The notes beneath the pieces are model-generated. The model saw only the letters and a list, made by a program, of their open reading frames with translations, had not been told where the DNA came from and made no database searches. Positions 60,808 to 64,000 of a DNA stretch of 64,000 nucleotides are shown here, piece after piece. The DNA lies in assembly GCF_030209355.1 (NCBI RefSeq), contig NZ_JARVSF010000013.1, positions 186,001-250,000 on the forward strand. The letters are read 5' to 3'. Within the stretch, counting starts at the first letter, position 1. Every line of letters starts with the position of its first letter. The translations under genes and the position numbers were made by a program. This DNA comes from Pseudarthrobacter sp. fls2-241-R2A-127 (GTDB lineage: Bacteria > Actinomycetota > Actinomycetes > Actinomycetales > Micrococcaceae).

Positions 60808-61502
60808 ATACCGCCTGAGACCTGCACAGTGGCCCCCGACATGTAGGTATTCTCCGCGGTGTGAATGATCGCCGAAGCGACTTCATCTGCCGTCCCGAAC
60901 CGACCCAGCGGGATTCCTTCCAGCATTGCCATCCGTGCCTCCTCAGCAACATCAGCCATCATGTCCGTATCAGTTGCGCCGGGAGCAACAACGTTCACCC
61001 GGATGTTCCGGGCTGCGTACTCCCTGGCCATCGATCGTGCAAACGCTTCCAATGCCCCCTTGGAGGCAGTGTAATTGCACTGGCCGACAACGCCGTACTT
61101 CACGGACATGGATGAAACCAGCACGATCGATCCGCCGCGCTGCCGCAGCATCGGCCCCAGGGCCGCCTTGCAGGCCAGCATCGGCCCGATCGCATTGACC
61201 TGCATGACCTCGCTCAGGTCCTCCTCGCTCATCCGCATGAGCAGCTTGTCGCGGGTGATCCCTGCTGCGACGACGAGCACATCCAGACCACCCAGGTCGG
61301 CGGCAGCCGCCTTGACGCCAGCTGCGATCGAATTACCGTCACGCACATCCATCTCGAGGGGGAGCACCCCCTCGGGCACGGTCCCCCCGGTACGATGCGT
61401 ACCCGCCGTCCGGTAGCCGGCGGAGAGCAGGGCTCGAGCCGTGGCCGCCCCGATCCCACGGGTTGCACCGATCACCAGGGCAGTTCTCCCCATGTCGCTC
61501 AT
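60804..61502 (-). CDS. FabG-like short-chain dehydrogenase/reductase
   Basis: The 232-residue enzyme has the NADP site VIGATRGIGAATARAL, NAIGP, the active-site Ser in VLVSSMSVKYG and the YTASK catalytic Tyr-Lys. It closely follows 3-oxoacyl-ACP reductase style. ATG 61502 follows GGAAGGG. In this cassette it would reduce a keto group on a small molecule. First gene of a two-gene operon with the PAS-like protein. Confidence 0.85.
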   Translation of the reverse strand: MSDMGRTALVIGATRGIGAATARALLSAGYRTAGTHRTGGTVPEGVLPLEMDVRDGNSIAAGVKAAAADLGGLDVLVVAAGITRDKLLMRMSEEDLSEVMQVNAIGPMLACKAALGPMLRQRGGSIVLVSSMSVKYGVVGQCNYTASKGALEAFARSMAREYAARNIRVNVVAPGATDTDMMADVAEEARMAMLEGIPLGRFGTADEVASAIIHTAENTYMSGATVQVSGGI

Positions 61503-61524
61503 TTTTTTCTTACCCTTCCAGGTT

Positions 61525-61549
61525 GTAAAGTTGTGACACGGAACTTTAC
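61525..61549. promoter_or_regulatory. Operator-like inverted repeat between divergent genes
   Basis: GTAAAGTT (61525-61532) and AACTTTAC (61542-61549) are perfect complements 9 bp apart in the SDR/ImmA divergent promoter region. Confidence 0.5.
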
Positions 61550-61618
61550 TGGACTTGTACCCCTTCGTTGACAAACGACAGGCGGTGTCCGCTCTTCTCG
61601 CTATTTAGAGGAACGCTG

Positions 61619-62176
61619 ATGCCTGCCTTCATTCCATCCGCTGCGACCGCCGATACGCCTCGGAACGGCCAGCCCCGTCACCCCCTGTTCGCCCGACTGA
61701 TGCGCAAAGGCGCTGCCAAGATCGGTCCCACCAGCTGCACCCCGAAGCCCGCTCAGCTCGACCTCTTCGACTGGCCGAACGAGTTGAGCCTCGAAGCACT
61801 CGGGAAAGCCATCGCCTCAGCTTGCGGACTCGAGATCGTGATACGGCCCATCCCGGATGAGATGCGCCATCATGAGGTCAGCGGCCTCACTACTGTGATC
61901 GGACGAGTGGCCCACGTCTTCTACGACCCTGAGCTCCCGCCCCTCAACATTGAGCAGACAATCCTCCACGAGTTCGCCCATATCCTGCACGGCGACGTCC
62001 GGGCCGACACCGACTGCACCCATCTGCGCAGCATGTTCGACGATCCGGTGGAGAAGCGCGCCGAGACCACCGGCATGCGGCTGATGGATGCTCTGCACCG
62101 GAAGCGGCGGGCATCGGAAGAACGCAGCGAGGTCCTCGCCTTCCTGTCCGGATCAAACGAGGACGGTGAGATCTGA
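61619..62176 (+). CDS. ImmA/IrrE-type zinc metallopeptidase
   Basis: The 185-residue protein has NIEQTILHEFAHILHGD, the HExxH zinc site, in an ImmA/IrrE-like context. Known relatives cleave repressors. No HTH domain is attached, so the target regulator must be separate. AGAGGAA precedes ATG 61619. The stop overlaps the next start (TGATG). In Streptomyces-type genomes such genes pair with MAB_1171c-like membrane proteins, as here. Confidence 0.75.
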   Translation: MPAFIPSAATADTPRNGQPRHPLFARLMRKGAAKIGPTSCTPKPAQLDLFDWPNELSLEALGKAIASACGLEIVIRPIPDEMRHHEVSGLTTVIGRVAHVFYDPELPPLNIEQTILHEFAHILHGDVRADTDCTHLRSMFDDPVEKRAETTGMRLMDALHRKRRASEERSEVLAFLSGSNEDGEI

Positions 62177-63297
62177 TGACTGAGATCATCATTGTCGGTA
62201 TCACCATGGGCCTGATCATCATCGTCTCTGCCCTGTATCAAGGACGCCGACGCCGGGTTAACCTTCTCAGGGTCACCTGTGCCGCCCTCTTCGTGGCCAC
62301 GGTCTGCCGTGGCGTGGAGCCGCCCTTAGACGGACCTGCCGTCGACCTCCTCAAGCGCCTTGCCATCCTGACCGCCCAGGTATCCGTGGCGCTGCTCATC
62401 CTCACGTTCCGCGCGACTCCGCTTTCACGACGTGCAACCCGGTTCATCTACCTCTTCGCCGGGATCATCGCCCTGGGCGAGGCCGTGCTGGTGTGGTTCA
62501 TCCCCGTCCATGCCGACGGCACCATCTACGACCGGGTCGACATCGACGCCGCCCTTGCCCGCGGCCAGGCCTGGGCACTGATCTCCTACAACTTCCTGTA
62601 CCTCTCTGCATTCGCCGCGGCAACTGCCGTAGTTGCCGTCGGCTGTTGGCGGACCATGACGCAGAAGAACCAACCCTTCTCCGCCCGCCTTCCGGTTGCA
62701 TTCGTCTTTACGGGGGCCATCGGATCTGCCCTGTTCATCGGCTCATCACTCCTGGACCTCTTTGGCAGTCCGGTCGTCGGCGGAACTGAACTGAGGACAC
62801 AACTCCTCGTCACCGTTGTCAGCTTCTTCTTCCTGGGACTCGCAACAGGGGTCATCCGCCGCATCAGCATAGAAACGCAGGTGAGGCTCGCGCTCCGCCT
62901 CGCGCACGAGGTCGTCGTACCTCTGTGGCGAACGACCACCACTCTTCACCCCGACGTAAAGCTTCCGCCCGAAGACAGGCAGGGGTTCGATCAGCTGATG
63001 ACGCTCTCAAGGCTCACCATCGAAACCCACGACGCGCTCAGACTCATCCGCGAGGACCACGACCCCGCACTGGAACCCCTGCACAGGCAGCACCCCGAGG
63101 ATCCGCACCTGTCGGCGGGGCTGGTGCGCCATCTCAGCGGCGAGAACGCCGTTCCCAGCCTCGGGTGGTTCACACTCGCCCTGAGCCGGCTCCGCACGCT
63201 CAAGCTGAAAGACGACGAAACCCTGGCCGCCTCTGTGCAGAGCCTCTACGAAATCCGTGTTGCGATGAGTGCCATGAATGGGGCGGACGGGCGATGA
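62176..63297 (+). CDS. MAB_1171c-like (DUF6545) seven-helix membrane protein
   Basis: The 373-residue protein has about seven N-terminal membrane helices (IIIVGITMGLIIIVSALYQ; ALFVATVCRG; ARFIYLFAGIIAL-type) and a soluble C-terminal third of about 120 residues. The arrangement resembles a sensor or transporter module named MAB_1171c family. It is coupled to the metallopeptidase gene, suggesting that membrane sensing controls proteolysis. The function is inferred from context. Confidence 0.65.
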   Translation: MTEIIIVGITMGLIIIVSALYQGRRRRVNLLRVTCAALFVATVCRGVEPPLDGPAVDLLKRLAILTAQVSVALLILTFRATPLSRRATRFIYLFAGIIALGEAVLVWFIPVHADGTIYDRVDIDAALARGQAWALISYNFLYLSAFAAATAVVAVGCWRTMTQKNQPFSARLPVAFVFTGAIGSALFIGSSLLDLFGSPVVGGTELRTQLLVTVVSFFFLGLATGVIRRISIETQVRLALRLAHEVVVPLWRTTTTLHPDVKLPPEDRQGFDQLMTLSRLTIETHDALRLIREDHDPALEPLHRQHPEDPHLSAGLVRHLSGENAVPSLGWFTLALSRLRTLKLKDDETLAASVQSLYEIRVAMSAMNGADGR

Positions 63298-63932
63298 CCG
63301 GGAACGGGACGAATATCCGCATCCCCGCGGCCGGCGATCCTGCGACCCGGGCCGCCCGGATCCTCAGTGACGTGTTCGCGCCCGCTGTGTCCGTGTTCCT
63401 CATCTGCGTCCTCTGCGGCGTCACAGGCCACCCGCATACATGGGTTGGTCTCGGATGGGGCATCCTGATCGGCTCTTTCTGCGCAGTGATCCCGACAGCA
63501 ACCATCCATGTCGCCGTGCGGCGCGAGCAGCTCACCGATCGACACGTCACCCGGCGCGATCAGCGCTGGTGGGTCTTCCTGGTTTGCGTGGCGTCTGTGC
63601 TTGGAGGCATGGCAACGGCGGTGCTGCTGGACGCACCGCGCCCGCTGCTGTGGATCCTGCCGACGATGGTCGCCGGGCTCGTCCTTGCCGGGGGAGTGAC
63701 CCTCCTGGGACCAAAAGTCTCCATGCACGCGTTCTGCTTCACCTCCCTCGTCGTCCTCGCGGCGATGCGGCTCTCGCCCTGGTGGCTGCTTGCCCTCCCA
63801 ACCCTGCTGCCCGTGGTCGCCTTCGCCCGGCTGAAGCTAAAGCACCACACACGCCTCGAGCTCGCACTCGGATCCGGCCTGGCGGCCGCCGTGATGCTCG
63901 GAGCCAGTGCGTACATGCCCACCGCCGGCTAG
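63294..63932 (+). CDS. PAP2-like polytopic membrane protein with degenerate active site
   Basis: The 212-residue protein has six or so helices. KVSMHAFCF and ARLKLKHHTRLELALG sit where PAP2 phosphatases have PSGH and SR..H..D motifs, but key residues differ. It may be a lipid-phosphatase relative without activity. ATGA overlap with the previous gene places it in the same operon. Confidence 0.55.
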   Translation: MTGNGTNIRIPAAGDPATRAARILSDVFAPAVSVFLICVLCGVTGHPHTWVGLGWGILIGSFCAVIPTATIHVAVRREQLTDRHVTRRDQRWWVFLVCVASVLGGMATAVLLDAPRPLLWILPTMVAGLVLAGGVTLLGPKVSMHAFCFTSLVVLAAMRLSPWWLLALPTLLPVVAFARLKLKHHTRLELALGSGLAAAVMLGASAYMPTAG

Positions 63933-63981
63933 GACTGCCCGCCGCTCCGGCGCAGCGGGAAATGTGCCGATGCCACCGCAT

Positions 63982-63999
63982 TGGAAGATCTTCCACTAG
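63982..63999. promoter_or_regulatory. Second TGGAA-N4-TTCCACTAG operator
   Basis: TGGAAGATCTTCCACTAG at the very end of the window copies the operator at 58895-58912 with a different 4-base centre. The controlled gene would lie beyond the window. Confidence 0.55.
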
Positions 64000-64000
64000 T

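Overview
The window is high-GC DNA from an actinomycete. The supporting signs are a WhiB-type regulator, an Lsr2 nucleoid protein, a Gram-positive-type LexA box (CGAACATATGTTCG), frequent GTG starts and compact ATGA-overlapped operons. The gene set is that of a large, low-copy, probably self-transmissible plasmid with many phage-like replication genes (a phage-plasmid-like replicon): type IV secretion genes, a ParR/ParM partition pair, an iteron-type origin, its own primase/helicase and its own family B DNA polymerase. No rRNA, CRISPR array, transposase or integrase was seen. The host genus cannot be fixed from the sequence.

Layout. 1-8.7 kb (minus strand): conjugation block with a VirB6/TrbL-like membrane protein (cut by the window edge), a VirB4-like protein without recognisable Walker motifs, a VirB3/PrgI-like protein and a type IA topoisomerase. 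9-13.2 kb (minus): an Abi_2/AbiF-type HEPN protein preceded by a short hairpin RNA, then a translationally coupled operon of small DNA-binding-type proteins (zinc/XRE, HNH, a long charged protein, an RHH-like protein). 13.5-15.4 kb: SOS-controlled umuDC. 15.4-19.1 kb: small genes, an orphan PD-(D/E)XK-like protein and a lipoprotein. 19.4-29.7 kb (plus): some twenty small cargo genes, many in short units with their own terminator and many preceded by a conserved short palindrome; among them are ssb, an SNase-type lipoprotein, a nucleotidyltransferase-fold protein, a ppGpp-hydrolase-like HD protein and a tRNA-like gene with an interrupted anticodon arm.

30.1-34.1 kb: parM and parR (minus) followed by about 2 kb of non-coding, repeat-rich DNA that looks like a centromere and/or origin. 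34.1-39.1 kb: SLOG protein, Lsr2, RecJ-like DHH phosphoesterase, CPBP protease. 39.2-40.3 kb: non-coding iteron array (12 GTGGTAC half-sites) just upstream of the replication operon. 40.3-50 kb: D5-type primase-helicase, family B polymerase, winged-helix protein, VRR-NUC nuclease, dNTP-diphosphohydrolase-like protein, HicA-like protein and SNF2 helicase. 50-58.9 kb: HD hydrolase, glutaredoxin, WhiB, RarA and many small genes, one of which is frameshifted. 58.9-64 kb: a different-looking cassette (methyltransferase, PAS-like sensor, FabG-like SDR, ImmA/IrrE peptidase, MAB_1171c-like membrane protein, PAP2-like membrane protein) with its own operator TGGAA-N4-TTCCACTAG, repeated at the window end.

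How it works together. Three operons (topoisomerase/T4SS, the RHH-HNH operon, parRM) carry the same 16-bp site GACTSATNNATSAGTC placed 1-3 bp downstream of the -10 box. Weaker sites lie before the primase gene and the 46-kb operon. One plasmid regulator therefore probably co-ordinates transfer, partition and replication. A second, unrelated palindrome family marks the 5' regions of the cargo genes. All functional statements below are motif-based readings made by eye without database searches.
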